A stretch of 64,000 nt of DNA, from assembly GCA_020634215.1 (NCBI GenBank), contig JACKCD010000014.1:1-64000 (forward strand). Reading direction: 5' to 3'. Position numbers and translations under genes: made by a program. How positions within the stretch are numbered: position 1 is the stretch's first letter; each line of letters opens with the position of its first letter. Below are positions 26,775 to 36,092 of this stretch, piece after piece. The notes under the pieces were generated by a model. It did not search any database. It had not been told where the DNA came from and saw only the letters and a program-made list of their open reading frames with translations. Origin of the DNA: Ardenticatenaceae bacterium (GTDB lineage: Bacteria > Chloroflexota > Anaerolineae > Promineifilales > Promineifilaceae).

Positions 26775-27710
26775 TCAGGTATAGCTGTTTGTTCGGGTCT
26801 TCTGCTCTCGATACAAAATATACAGCCCGCTGCCAACCGTCAAAAACGCGCCGATCCACGTTGCCAATGATGGGATTTCGCCCCAAATGGCAAAACCCCA
26901 AAAGATGCTAAACAGCAGGGCTACATATTCAAAGGGGGCTGCTGTCGAAGCTTCGGCCAGGCTATAAGCGCGGGCGATGAGATACATGCCGCTGGCCCAA
27001 ATTAACCCCAAGCCAGCCATAATCAGCACGTCCAACAGCGTGGGCATCGTCCAGGCGCGTAAAAGAAAGGCAATACTGGGATGGGCATTGGGAATTTCGC
27101 CGATAAAGATTGACAACGGGGTCAAAACAATGGCGGCCACCAGATAAACCAGCGTACTGTAATACGCCATCGTCGCGCTGCTGTCCGTTGTTCGCAGTTG
27201 CCGCGTCACCATCACATTAAGTGCGTAGGTCAACGTTGTTAGCAAGATAAAAACAGAGCCGATATTGAAGGTCGTTGCCCCCGGCCTGATAATGATCAGT
27301 ACGCCAATAAACCCAATGAATAGGCTAAGCCAGCGGCGCGGCCCGACTTTTTCGCCCAGCCAAACAACCGATAAGAAAGTGATAAGGAGTGGTGCTGAGT
27401 TGCGAATGGCACCGACGTCGGCCAGGGGGATAGCAGCTAGTCCCATCATGTAGGTTGTAAAGGAGACAAATAGCAATAAGCCCCGCACATATTCCAGCTT
27501 GTGCCGCTGCGTCGTCGGCCATCCGCGCCGCCCTTCTAAGTGAAAAAGGGCGAGGGTGCAAGGTAGGGCCACCAAGTTACGAACGATGACAATTTCCAAC
27601 ACGGGATAGTCACCGCCAATCCATTTGATGGCAATATCTTGGAGGGAAAAGACAAACATGGCTAACATGAGGAAGCTAATCCCCTGAAGATTGGTGCTCA
27701 TTTTGTTCAT
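26775..27710 (-). CDS. DMT-superfamily transporter (two EamA domains)
   Basis: A 311-aa inner-membrane protein with ten hydrophobic segments in two EamA repeats (for example FLMLAMFVFSLQDIAIKWIGG near the start and FEYVALLFSIFWGFAIWGEIP in the second repeat). Full-size drug/metabolite transporter, substrate unknown. It starts 2 bp after the stop of the CocE-family gene, whose last codons supply its GAAAGG ribosome site, so the two are translationally linked. Probably exports or imports a metabolite of the catabolic cluster. Confidence 0.9.
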   Translation of the reverse strand: MNKMSTNLQGISFLMLAMFVFSLQDIAIKWIGGDYPVLEIVIVRNLVALPCTLALFHLEGRRGWPTTQRHKLEYVRGLLLFVSFTTYMMGLAAIPLADVGAIRNSAPLLITFLSVVWLGEKVGPRRWLSLFIGFIGVLIIIRPGATTFNIGSVFILLTTLTYALNVMVTRQLRTTDSSATMAYYSTLVYLVAAIVLTPLSIFIGEIPNAHPSIAFLLRAWTMPTLLDVLIMAGLGLIWASGMYLIARAYSLAEASTAAPFEYVALLFSIFWGFAIWGEIPSLATWIGAFLTVGSGLYILYREQKTRTNSYT

Positions 27711-27712
27711 AG

Positions 27713-29431
27713 TTACCTTTCAATAATTGGCAGAATCAGGTGAGACGGCCGTTTTTTATCATGAAAAATGTGATTAACGGCCGTTTCATACACCTCCGCC
27801 GTCTCAATCGCCATATCCCCACCCGTGTTGCTGTTGCGGTCAAAGCGCGGGAAGTTACTGCTGGACACCTCCAGCCGCAGGCGATGACCCGGCAAAAAAA
27901 CATTGGCCGTGACCCACAAGTTGAGCCGCAGTTCGTAGATTTCGCCCGGCTCCAGCAGTTCCGGTTCTGTGAATGAGCGGCGGTAACGGGCGCGGAGAAT
28001 GCCTTCGGTGAGGATGAGGGAACGGCCGTTTGGGTACACATCCACCAGCTTACCCGTAAAATCCGTATCCCGCGCCGATGAAGAGACAAACAGGCACAGT
28101 TCAATGGGGCCGGTGACTTCAAGCGGTTGTTGTAAAACGGCCGTACTGTACACCAACACATCATCACGCAACTCAACCTCGCGCTGGTCGCGTGGCCCCG
28201 TGGCATTCCCCCCAGGCAAAATCACCTGTCCCCCAACCGTCGGCACAGGCCGCAACGGATTGTACAGATAGACATCGGCTGGCTCGTCACTCGGCAGTTC
28301 GGTGGAGAGCGTACCGTCGCCGTGCAGGCTGTTGGCGCGTCCACCGCTGTGCAGGTAGTAAGGGCGATACTGCGTGTCAGGCAGCGGCCAATCGGCTTCG
28401 CTGCGCCATTCATCAACGCCCATCACAAAGATCATCACCGGCGGCTCTTTGTCTATGCCGTTGTCCTCACCCTTCAGCCAGCGATCAAACCAGCGCAAAT
28501 GAATCCCAGGCAGATCAATCGCCGCCGCACTGCCCGCCCAGCCAAATTCACGCTCTGGGAAACTGCCGCTAAAGTTCATATGCGTCCAGGGGCCGATGAT
28601 GATGCGCTGATTTTGCCACGCCTTGTCAGAGCCACCCCGATCCCTCAGCCCCATGTAATTCTGGAAGGTGCTCCACGGGAAAATGTCGTACCAGCCGCTC
28701 ATGTGAAGGGCTGGCACGGCCATCTGTTCATAGTTGGCCGTAATAGACGACTGCTGCCAATAGGCATCGTCGCTGCGGTGCGTTAGCCATTCGCGGTAGA
28801 AGGGGGCATACGCCTGAATCAGCGGATGGGTTGCCAACGGCCGTTCATTGAATGCGCCATCTACGTCCAACGGAATGTCGCTATTGATGGGTGTCTCCCC
28901 ACGCGCCACCCGCCGCTCGATTTCGGCGGGGACAATGTTGGCGACCACCCAGCGCAGATCATGGAGAACCTTGGCCCCACCCTGATAGGAACAGCCTTCG
29001 TAGCCGTCGGAAAAGGCAATCGCTGGGGCGATGGCTTGCAATGCAGGAGGGTTTTCACGCGCTGGCAGCAATTGAGTGCCGCCGAGGTAGGAGCCGCCGA
29101 ACATGCCAACCTTGCCATTTGACCAGGGCTGAACGGCCGTCCACGCCATCATATCTACACCATCATCTGTCTCCTGAATGTGCGGGTTAAACACCCCTTC
29201 GGAGGCGTAACGGCCGCGCACATCCTGCACCACCACCACATAACCCGCCTGCACCGCCCGTAAAATATCAAAGGTAACGCTGCCGCCCACGATGCCTTCT
29301 TTGTTGTAGGGGGTGCGTGCTAATAAAACGGCCGTTGGCTCGGCTCCTTCCCGCCGATAGACATCCGTTGCCAGCCCCACCCCGTCCCGCATGGCGACCA
29401 TGATGTTTTTCTCGATTAGAATGTTTGTCAT
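27713..29431 (-). CDS. CocE/NonD family hydrolase
   Basis: A 572-aa alpha/beta hydrolase of the X-Pro dipeptidyl-peptidase/cocaine-esterase group. The nucleophile elbow is GMFGGSYLGGTQ (Ser near residue 116), preceded by VQDVRGRYASEGVF. The Asp is expected in the LSGWYDIF region and the His in GPWTHMNFSG. The C-terminal jelly-roll domain (PLEVTGPIELCLFVSSSARDTDFTGKLVDVYP) is present in full. These enzymes hydrolyse esters or acyl-peptides. Five ACGGCCGT palindromes are in the gene, so it is a long-term resident of this genome. No signal peptide. Confidence 0.93.
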   Translation of the reverse strand: MTNILIEKNIMVAMRDGVGLATDVYRREGAEPTAVLLARTPYNKEGIVGGSVTFDILRAVQAGYVVVVQDVRGRYASEGVFNPHIQETDDGVDMMAWTAVQPWSNGKVGMFGGSYLGGTQLLPARENPPALQAIAPAIAFSDGYEGCSYQGGAKVLHDLRWVVANIVPAEIERRVARGETPINSDIPLDVDGAFNERPLATHPLIQAYAPFYREWLTHRSDDAYWQQSSITANYEQMAVPALHMSGWYDIFPWSTFQNYMGLRDRGGSDKAWQNQRIIIGPWTHMNFSGSFPEREFGWAGSAAAIDLPGIHLRWFDRWLKGEDNGIDKEPPVMIFVMGVDEWRSEADWPLPDTQYRPYYLHSGGRANSLHGDGTLSTELPSDEPADVYLYNPLRPVPTVGGQVILPGGNATGPRDQREVELRDDVLVYSTAVLQQPLEVTGPIELCLFVSSSARDTDFTGKLVDVYPNGRSLILTEGILRARYRRSFTEPELLEPGEIYELRLNLWVTANVFLPGHRLRLEVSSSNFPRFDRNSNTGGDMAIETAEVYETAVNHIFHDKKRPSHLILPIIER

Positions 29432-29456
29432 TAAGATTCCTCAATTCTTTGGTAAG

Positions 29457-30596
29457 CTATTGAGCAATGCCCATCTCCTCGACAAAACCAAAGACCCCCA
29501 TCCCTGAATAGCCACGTGGCAGCGGCGGTGCTGGTTCAAAGGTAGATTGCAGCATCTGATTTGATTTTGTCTCGCTGCTTTTGACGATGCCATACAGCAC
29601 TTCCAGCGCGTGATAGGCCATCTCTTTATTGGCGCGGTTTGTTCTGCCCATTCGCATTGCCCAAGCCATTTCGGCTACGCCCAGCCCACGACATTCATTA
29701 TGGAAGGCATGACTTTGTGGCACAGTGGCCGGCTCCTTGTTGCCCTTCAAAATAACACGAACCTCGCCTCCAAAACCATTGGGGTCAGCCATATACAGGA
29801 TGCCCATCGTGCCAAATAGAACTAGACTAGGCTTTTCTGGCAAAATAAAGATGGAGTTGGTGTCAAACAAGACGTTGCCCACTGTGCCCCGCGCAAAATG
29901 CAGGATGCCAGCCATGAGATTTTCGCTTTTAACCTGGAACGGTTCGCCAAATTTCTCCAGTGAATAGTTCGGTCTCTCTGGCCTTCTTGTTTGTACAACC
30001 CCAGACACTTCTGTGACCGGCCCCAAGATGCTCAACAGCGCGGTGATGTAGTAAATGCCTACATCAAAGCCAATGCCTCCACCTTCCTGCGCCGTAAAAG
30101 GGAAGGCGCGATTGAGAATCTCGCCATCTCTCGTCAGCGCACAGTAACAGGACGAAACTTCGCCAATCATGCCGCTATCCACCACATAGCGAGCCGTTTG
30201 AATGGCTGCCCCTAAAAAGGTATCGGGAGCCGCACCCAAATAGAGGTTGTTTTGGTTGGCGATTTGCACAAGCTCGGCGGCGTGTTCTAGCTTGACGGAC
30301 AAAACCTTTTCGGTGTAAACGTGCTTGCCCCCTTCGAGAAGCTGTTTGGTAACAGGATAATGGGCGACCGGTGTCGTAAGATTAACCACAATTTCGATGG
30401 ACTCGTCCGCCAATATCTCCTCCATCGTCATCACTTTGATACCGTATTTTTGGGCGGCGGCTTGCGCCTTCTCCTCATCAAGATCACAGCAACCAACAAC
30501 ATCAAGGATGTTAAATTTAGTTGTCATCGTTTGCAGATAGGCATTGCTGATCACGCCGCAGCCGACAATGGCTGTTTTTACGGGTTGAATTTTCAT
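29457..30596 (-). CDS. Gfo/Idh/MocA family oxidoreductase
   Basis: A 379-aa NAD(P)-dependent oxidoreductase. The Rossmann domain opens with KTAIVGCGVISNAYLQTM and contains VVNLTTPVAHYPVTKQLLEGGKHVYTEKVLSV, whose EK pair binds cofactor and substrate. The C-terminal domain has GGIGFDVGIYYITALLSILGPVTEVSG. The family acts on sugars, inositols and related compounds. Its placement next to GH3 and esterase genes suggests it processes a released sugar (inference). Confidence 0.92.
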   Translation of the reverse strand: MKIQPVKTAIVGCGVISNAYLQTMTTKFNILDVVGCCDLDEEKAQAAAQKYGIKVMTMEEILADESIEIVVNLTTPVAHYPVTKQLLEGGKHVYTEKVLSVKLEHAAELVQIANQNNLYLGAAPDTFLGAAIQTARYVVDSGMIGEVSSCYCALTRDGEILNRAFPFTAQEGGGIGFDVGIYYITALLSILGPVTEVSGVVQTRRPERPNYSLEKFGEPFQVKSENLMAGILHFARGTVGNVLFDTNSIFILPEKPSLVLFGTMGILYMADPNGFGGEVRVILKGNKEPATVPQSHAFHNECRGLGVAEMAWAMRMGRTNRANKEMAYHALEVLYGIVKSSETKSNQMLQSTFEPAPPLPRGYSGMGVFGFVEEMGIAQ

Positions 30597-30635
30597 CGTT
30601 TTACTTTTCCTTCTTGGGGTTATTTTTTGTTCCCG

Positions 30636-30734
30636 CTAATCCTTAAGCCGATAAGCGACAAAGGCGATGGTGCGGTTATCTGGCGACCAGGAGTTGACGT
30701 TGATTGTCCCTTGTCGTAATGTTTCAATATCTAT
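30636..30734 (-). pseudogene. Remnant of a TolB-like propeller gene with internal deletion
   Basis: In one frame the minus strand reads (I)DIETLRQ directly joined to GTINVNSWSPDNRTIAF and then VAYRLKD-stop. The first part matches the start and the second part the end of the propeller protein at 34174-35055 (MDIQTLREF... and GTINVNSWSPDNRTIAF). About 255 codons between them are missing, and the start codon is ATA. This is a third, deleted copy of the propeller family seen also fused to the MFS protein at 14405-16717. Confidence 0.85.
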
Positions 30735-30747
30735 TGGGTTGCCTCTA

Positions 30748-31254
30748 CTATTTTAATTCAGCGAGGGGAACGGCCGTTTCGCTCAATAACGCGGCAAACA
30801 ACTCCCCATAATCCCCTTGGTGATTCACGCTAAGTTCAAGACCCAACTGCTCTTTGGCATCCACATAACTGTAAGACCCACCAGGAAAGTAGCCGATATG
30901 ATAGGGAAGCCCCACCCCAATCTCAGAGAGCGTCTGTTGAAAAACTTTACGGTCATCAACCAGCAGACAAAAATGAAAGACCCCCTGTCCATTTTTCTCC
31001 AGAAATGTCCGCCACGGGCTGGGGGTCTCCCCTGGCTGGATCAATTCCAGCACAAAACCATCAAGCTGATATTTAGCCACCTGACAATCTTTGTATTCCG
31101 CTGATTTACCGTGGGTGTAGTGAAGAATGCCATCGGGAAAGATCGTTTCTATCTTCGCCTCCGGCATCCCCAACACTTTTGACCAATTGGCATTAGCCTG
31201 CTTTACATCGTGCACCACCACACATATTTGGGTAATGCTTCTGTTCTTTACCAT
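30748..31254 (-). CDS. VOC family protein
   Basis: A 168-aa glyoxalase-fold protein: SITQICVVVHDVKQANANWSKVLGM in the first half and GVFHFCLLVDDRKVFQQTLSEIGV in the second, ending LGLELSVNH. The layout resembles methylmalonyl-CoA epimerase-like and lactoylglutathione lyase-like VOC proteins; the reaction is not decided. Start ATG with GAGGAAG upstream. It lies between the propeller remnant and a second aldo/keto reductase gene. Confidence 0.85.
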   Translation of the reverse strand: MVKNRSITQICVVVHDVKQANANWSKVLGMPEAKIETIFPDGILHYTHGKSAEYKDCQVAKYQLDGFVLELIQPGETPSPWRTFLEKNGQGVFHFCLLVDDRKVFQQTLSEIGVGLPYHIGYFPGGSYSYVDAKEQLGLELSVNHQGDYGELFAALLSETAVPLAELK

Positions 31255-31327
31255 AAGGCTTTCTTCCTCTTTTTCAACATTTCATCTCAATCTATACCCG
31301 TAAAGGGTCTAAACTGGCATTTTCGTG

Positions 31328-31376
31328 GAGACCAGAGACTGGGAATCTCCAGTCTCCAATCTCCTTTCTCAGAATG
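31328..31376. repeat. Heptamer-repeat hairpin upstream of the VOC gene
   Basis: Consecutive 7-mers GGAGACC, AGAGACT, GGGAATC, TCCAGTC, TCCAATC, TCCTTTC run across the 157-bp gap. The arms GAGACTGG (31335-31342) and CCAGTCTC (31349-31356) form a perfect 8-bp stem. It resembles the other period-7 intergenic hairpins in this window. Confidence 0.6.
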
Positions 31377-31411
31377 CCAATTTATGACTTTGTTCCTGAT
31401 AGCGGCGGATT

Positions 31412-32377
31412 TTAATATCGGTGGCCGACCACGGTGATATTAGCCATCGCTTCTCTGATTTGGCTAAGATCGGTTGCGGTCAATTCAATGCCCACCGCAC
31501 CATTATTTTCATCCAGACGATGCAGCTTGCGCGTGCCGGGGATGGGTACAATCCAGGGCTTTTGCGCCAGCAGCCAGGCAAGGGCAATCTGACCAGGTGT
31601 GGCGTTGTGCGCTGCGCCAATCCGTTCCAGCAATTCAATCACCACGCGGTTGGCCTGGATAGCCTCTGGGGTGAAGCGGGGGTTGCGGCTGCGGATGTCG
31701 GATTTGTCATAGGTGGTTTCTTCGGTGATTTTGCCGGTCAGGTAGCCACGTCCCAATGGACTGTAGGGAACCAGGCCGATGCCCAATTCTTCACAAGTGG
31801 CGAGGACATCGTTCTCTTCGATAAGCGTCCACCAAATCGAATACTCACTTTGCAAAGCGGCCACAGGCTGCACGGCATGAGCCTGACGGATTTGCTCGGC
31901 ACTGGCTTCGGACAGGCCAAAATGCTTGACCTTGCCTGCTTGAATTAGCTCTTGCACGGCTCCGGCTACATCGGCCATCGGCACATTGGGGTCAGGGCGA
32001 TGCTGGTAGAACAGATCAATCACATCTACCCGCAGCCGTTTGAGCGATTCGTCGGCCACTCGTTTGATTTGCTCCGGCCGGCTGTCGAGACCAATGCTGG
32101 GAGCTGGCCCATTTTCACCATGTTTGAAGCCAAATTTGGTGGCGATGGCGACCTGGCCTTTGAACGGTTCCAGGGCTTCGCCGACGAGTAACTCGTTGGT
32201 GAAGGGGCCATAGACTTCGGCCGTATCGAAGAAGGTGATGCCGCGTTCTACCGACTGATGCAGGAAGGTGATCATTTCCTCTTTGTCGGTGGGCGTATCG
32301 CCAAAGCTCATCCGCATACAGCCCAGCCCCAGGGCTGAGACTTCCAAATTGCTGTTACCAAGTTTACGTGTTTTCAT
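31412..32377 (-). CDS. Aldo/keto reductase
   Basis: A 321-aa barrel reductase of the YajO/AKR13-like group. Catalytic residues: FFDTAEVYGPF (Asp, Tyr), VAIATKFGFKHG (Lys), DLFYQHRPDP (His). The C-terminal cofactor segment is VPIPGTRKLHRLDENNGA. It is only distantly similar to the other aldo/keto reductase at 25361-26338, so the two probably act on different carbonyls. It is the first gene of the minus-strand cluster, with AAGGAG before the ATG, and its upstream side borders an insertion sequence that starts 28 bases away. Confidence 0.93.
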   Translation of the reverse strand: MKTRKLGNSNLEVSALGLGCMRMSFGDTPTDKEEMITFLHQSVERGITFFDTAEVYGPFTNELLVGEALEPFKGQVAIATKFGFKHGENGPAPSIGLDSRPEQIKRVADESLKRLRVDVIDLFYQHRPDPNVPMADVAGAVQELIQAGKVKHFGLSEASAEQIRQAHAVQPVAALQSEYSIWWTLIEENDVLATCEELGIGLVPYSPLGRGYLTGKITEETTYDKSDIRSRNPRFTPEAIQANRVVIELLERIGAAHNATPGQIALAWLLAQKPWIVPIPGTRKLHRLDENNGAVGIELTATDLSQIREAMANITVVGHRY

Positions 32378-32405
32378 TTTTTGTACTCCTTGTCTTTTTA
32401 GTTGC

Positions 32406-33948
32406 CACCTTATTTTTGCACGAAAACGTGCAAACAGAGGCGGTTTCTATTCATTTTGAACACCTAGCTGCAAACAGAGGGCATTTCTATTCCGATTTTG
32501 GGTATTGATTAGGCTATTTTCAGACATTGTGCCACGATCCTCAAAAAGTTCATTTGACTTAGAGCAAGAGGAGCGTGAAATGATGAAGCTGGAATTGGGT
32601 CTGACCCACGAATTTACTAACACTCAATATGCACCCCTAGCGGCTTTGTTGGCTTATTATGAGGCCGAAAAAGTCCTAGAACCTTTACAATCAGTCACAT
32701 CAGCGACCCAAAACGGCGATTTTACGCTGGCTGAGAAGCTCGAACAGACCTTGGTGAGCATTCTAGCCGGCTGTGAGTACATTTCCGTTGTCAATACGAA
32801 ACTTCGTCCAGAGCAACAATTGGCACAAGTCAAACGAATTAGTGGCTTTGCTGACCAATCAACCCTCTCTAGGGGTCTGGATGACCTAACTCAAATGAAT
32901 CTCGCTCAATTGGAGCTTGCCGTTCGCCAAATCAGCGACCGTTGTAGCCAAGTCCGACATCATGATTGGCGTGCCTTTTTGGAATTGGACTTTGATTTAT
33001 CGGCTTTACCCTGTGGACAACAGGCAGAAGGAGGTCAAAAAGGGTATGCCAGTGGTAAAAAAACAGGATTGTGCGCCAATTAGCTCGTGTCAATGCCATT
33101 TCTTACCACGAAACCTTATGGTCTGGCCTGTTTCCAGGTAACCAGTTGACCATGCAATGTTTGCAACAAGCGGTGCTAGGTGTCGAAAGTTCATTTGAGT
33201 TAGCACCAGAGCAACGAAAACGCACACTTTACCGCCTTGATGGTGGTTCTGGCACAGACGAAAACCTACGTTGGCTACTTGCCAGAGGTTATCAAGTGCT
33301 AGGCAAAGGCTTTTCCGGTAAGCGAGCCAAAGCGTTGGCCGACTCTGTTTCCCGTTGGGATGTCTATGATGAGCAAAGCCTCTTGGGTTGGGTGGCACCC
33401 CCTTTTGACCTCGGTCAACCTGTCCAAGTGGTGGTCAAAAGACGTTTACATAAAGGAAAACTCAAACATAGCTACTACGTCACCACGCTCTCTTTTCCTT
33501 CTAAGAAAGCCTTCATGCAACGGTATAACCAGAGAGGGGGAGCTGAAATTGAGCAATTTCGTGCCGATAAGAGCGGTTTGCATCTATCGGCACGTCGTAA
33601 GCGGAATTTCATGGCACAAAAAGCGTTGGTCTTACTCACCGATTTGGCTCATAATTTGCTGGCTGACTTTCATAGCCAGGCTTTAGCCGATTCCCGTTTT
33701 GCCGATTGGGGTCTTAAACGCATCGTGCGCGATTTGTTGGCCGTGCCGGGTCGGCTCTATTTTCGGGCACGACAACTCAAACGAATTGATTTGCTGGCCT
33801 CGCATCCTTACGCTGATGAACTGATTATTTGTTTGGAAAGGTACTGTAACGGCCGTTGTGGCTCAGACTTTGAATAGAAACGGCCTCCATTTGCATGGAT
33901 TATGTTAAATTGAATAGAAATGCGCTCTGTTTGCGCAAAAATAAGGTG
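32406..33948 (+). mobile_element. Insertion sequence with doubled terminal repeats (IS1380/IS4-like)
   Basis: The ends are inverted copies of CACCTTATTTTTGC (32406-32419 and 33935-33948). Behind each end is a further pair of inward repeats of the type GCAAACAGAG, a few bases, then TTTCTATTC: two at the left (to about 32492) and two at the right (from about 33868). One transposase frame, split by a frameshift, lies between. I could not see a target duplication next to the ends. The doubled repeats may be tandem transposase-binding sites. Confidence 0.8.
32580..33877 (+). pseudogene. DDE transposase split by a frameshift at an A7 tract
   Basis: The first frame (32580-33083) starts at ATG with GAGGAG upstream and runs MMKLELGLTHEFTNTQ... 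to LDFDLSALPCGQQAEGGQKGY. The second frame (to 33877) continues RQLARVNAISYHETLWSGLFPG, a natural continuation, and has DDE features: YRLDGGSGTDENLRW (second Asp) and a Glu-rich C-terminal segment with RRKRNFMAQKALVLLTDLAHNLL. The frames are linked at AAAAAAAC (33057-33064) by a -1 shift. This may be programmed slippage, as in many insertion sequences, or a disabling mutation; the sequence alone cannot tell. About 430 aa when joined. Confidence 0.8.
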
Positions 33949-34173
33949 ACAGTCACCACACAGGTAGCTGTCAACTTGGATAATCTAATCTTGAATAAAA
34001 ATCCAGCTTGATTGTTCGGAGTTGGGCTGAATTACTAGATTGATAGGTATTTTAGGTCTTTTGCATGGGGAGTAGTAGAATGATTCTGGAAGATTGTTGA
34101 ACGATTCTGCAAACTTTGTGGTTTCATTTTAGCCTTGCGCTAAACTAGCGTAAATGATTTAGGATGAAGGCAA

Positions 34174-35055
34174 ATGGATATTCAGACGTTACGGGAATTT
34201 ATGGCACAACGAGATTCGTTTAGTATTTTGGAGACGATGGATGTACACACGGGGGTCAGGACGGTGCTGCAAGAGTTTGATTATGTGATTGAAGCACCGA
34301 ATTGGACGAAAAACGGCCGTTTTCTCATCTACAACAGCAAAGGACGCATGTACAGCTATGAGTTAGCCAGTGGTGACATTCAAGAAATAGACACGGGCTT
34401 TGCCATTGACTGCAACAACGACCATGTTTTGTCGCCGGACAACACGCAGTTGGCCGTTAGCCATCATACGAGCGAGGACGCTAATTCGAGAATCTATATC
34501 GTGCCGCTGGCGGGTGGTGAACCGGTGTTGGTAACGGAAAAGGGGCCGAGTTATTTGCATGGCTGGTCGCCAGACGGCAAACGGTTAGCCTACTGTGCCG
34601 CACGGGATGGGCAGTATGATATTTACACCATCGCGGTTGAGGGTGGCGCGGAAACGCAGCTAACCGATCTGCCTGGCTTGGACGACGGGCCGGAATATTC
34701 ACCTGATGGTGAGCATATTTGGTTCAATTCCACGCGCACGGGGCTGATGCAGGTGTGGCGCATGAAGCCGGATGGCTCGGAACAGACGCAGATGGTGCAA
34801 GAGGAGGCTAACTGTTGGTTCCCGCATGTGTCGCCAAACGGCCGTTTAGTTGTCTATATCGCTTATGGCAAAGATGATGTGGCGGCCGGCGATCATCCAC
34901 CGAACAAAAATGTGGAGCTGCGCCTCGTTCCTGCCACTGGTGGTGAGTCTAAAACGATTGCCAAGCTGTTTGGTGGACAAGGCACCATCAACGTCAATTC
35001 CTGGTCGCCCGATAACCGAACGATTGCCTTTGTTTCTTACCGCTTGAAGGAGTAA
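34174..35055 (+). CDS. TolB-like beta-propeller protein
   Basis: A 293-aa protein of TolB/WD40-like blades: WTKNGRFLIYNSKGRMYSYE, LSPDNTQLAVSHH, GWSPDGKRLAYCAARDGQYDIYT, YSPDGEHIWFNSTRTGLMQVWRM, VSPNGRLVVYIAYGKDD, SWSPDNRTIAFVSYRLKE. There is no signal peptide, so it is cytoplasmic, unlike classical TolB. It is a close paralogue of the C-terminal half of the MFS fusion (14405-16717). It ends 4 bp before an AraC regulator gene, so both are one unit; it may bind a ligand or protein partner of that regulator (inference). ATG with GGATGAAGG upstream. Confidence 0.9.
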   Translation: MDIQTLREFMAQRDSFSILETMDVHTGVRTVLQEFDYVIEAPNWTKNGRFLIYNSKGRMYSYELASGDIQEIDTGFAIDCNNDHVLSPDNTQLAVSHHTSEDANSRIYIVPLAGGEPVLVTEKGPSYLHGWSPDGKRLAYCAARDGQYDIYTIAVEGGAETQLTDLPGLDDGPEYSPDGEHIWFNSTRTGLMQVWRMKPDGSEQTQMVQEEANCWFPHVSPNGRLVVYIAYGKDDVAAGDHPPNKNVELRLVPATGGESKTIAKLFGGQGTINVNSWSPDNRTIAFVSYRLKE

Positions 35056-35059
35056 GGCT

Positions 35060-36016
35060 ATGGATCCAGCTCACCTTGAGCAAACGGAACGGGAAGCCCA
35101 GCGAATGCAAGCTTACCGAGAGGAGTTGGTTGAGCGTATCACCCAGGTTGTAGGGTATAGCCATGCGGTTGAGCCGCTGCCAGGGGTTTCTTTTTTTCGC
35201 CGCACGGAACCCACAGGAGCCATTCATCGCCTGTCTGACCCGGCCTTTAGCGTGATTGCCCAGGGCAGCAAGGAACTGTATTTGGGTGATGTGCTGTATC
35301 GCTATGACCCCTATCATTATTGCTTGGGGACCGTTGAACTGCCTGTTGCCAGCCAAATCATTGAAGCGTCACAAAAACGGCCGTATCTCAGCCTGCGTAT
35401 GGAATTAGACCCTGCCCTTGTTGGCTCCGTTATGACCGAACTGGGGCATACGGCTAAATCTAAGCGCACCGATGCCAAAGCCCTCTTTGTTGGCCCAATG
35501 GATGTAGGCCTGTTAGATGCGGTGGTGCGATTGGTGCGATTGACCGACACCCCTACCGAAGCACGGGTGCTTGCGCCGCTGGTGAAGCGGGAAATTATTT
35601 GCCGACTTTTGCTGGGCGAACAGGGAGATCGGCTGCGCTATATTGCCATTATGGGTGGGTATACGACACCGATTGCCAGAGCCATTGACCAGCTTCGGCA
35701 AAACTTTGACCAGCAGATTCGCATTGACGATGTGGCACAAGAAATTGGCCTGAGTGTTTCCAGCTTTCACCACCAGTTTAAGGCGGTGACAACGTTAACG
35801 CCGCTGCAGTTTCAAAAGCAGTTGCGGCTGCAAGAGGCGCGGCGGTTGATGCTGGGCGAAGACCTAGATGCGGCCAGCACGGCTTTTCGCGTGGGGTATA
35901 ACGATGCTTCGCATTTTAATCGGGAGTATAAACGGCTGTTTGGTTTGCCGCCGGTGCGCGATGTGGAGCGGCTGCGGGAAGCAGCGGGGCAAACTGTGGG
36001 CGTGGTGGCAGATTAG
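35060..36016 (+). CDS. AraC family transcriptional regulator
   Basis: A 318-aa regulator. The N-terminal part (residues about 30-190) is the AraC_N type sensor domain (PLPGVSFFRRTEPTGAIHRLSDPAFSVIAQGSKELYLGD, YHYCLGTVELPVASQI), and the C-terminal two helix-turn-helix units are at about 215-305 (IRIDDVAQEIGLSVSSFHHQFKAVTTLTPLQFQKQLRLQEARRLM, then FRVGYNDASHFNREYKRLFGLPP). AraC_N regulators often control nearby oxidoreductase genes of aldo/keto reductase type. The gene directly follows the propeller gene (4-bp gap). Its targets are unknown, but the aldo/keto reductase cluster across the insertion sequence is a candidate. Confidence 0.93.
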   Translation: MDPAHLEQTEREAQRMQAYREELVERITQVVGYSHAVEPLPGVSFFRRTEPTGAIHRLSDPAFSVIAQGSKELYLGDVLYRYDPYHYCLGTVELPVASQIIEASQKRPYLSLRMELDPALVGSVMTELGHTAKSKRTDAKALFVGPMDVGLLDAVVRLVRLTDTPTEARVLAPLVKREIICRLLLGEQGDRLRYIAIMGGYTTPIARAIDQLRQNFDQQIRIDDVAQEIGLSVSSFHHQFKAVTTLTPLQFQKQLRLQEARRLMLGEDLDAASTAFRVGYNDASHFNREYKRLFGLPPVRDVERLREAAGQTVGVVAD

Positions 36017-36092
36017 GTGACTGTGTATTTTTGTTAGTAGCGAGTGAAAACAAAAGGCCGTTGGGAAAGCAATTTATTGAGGCAAGACTCAT

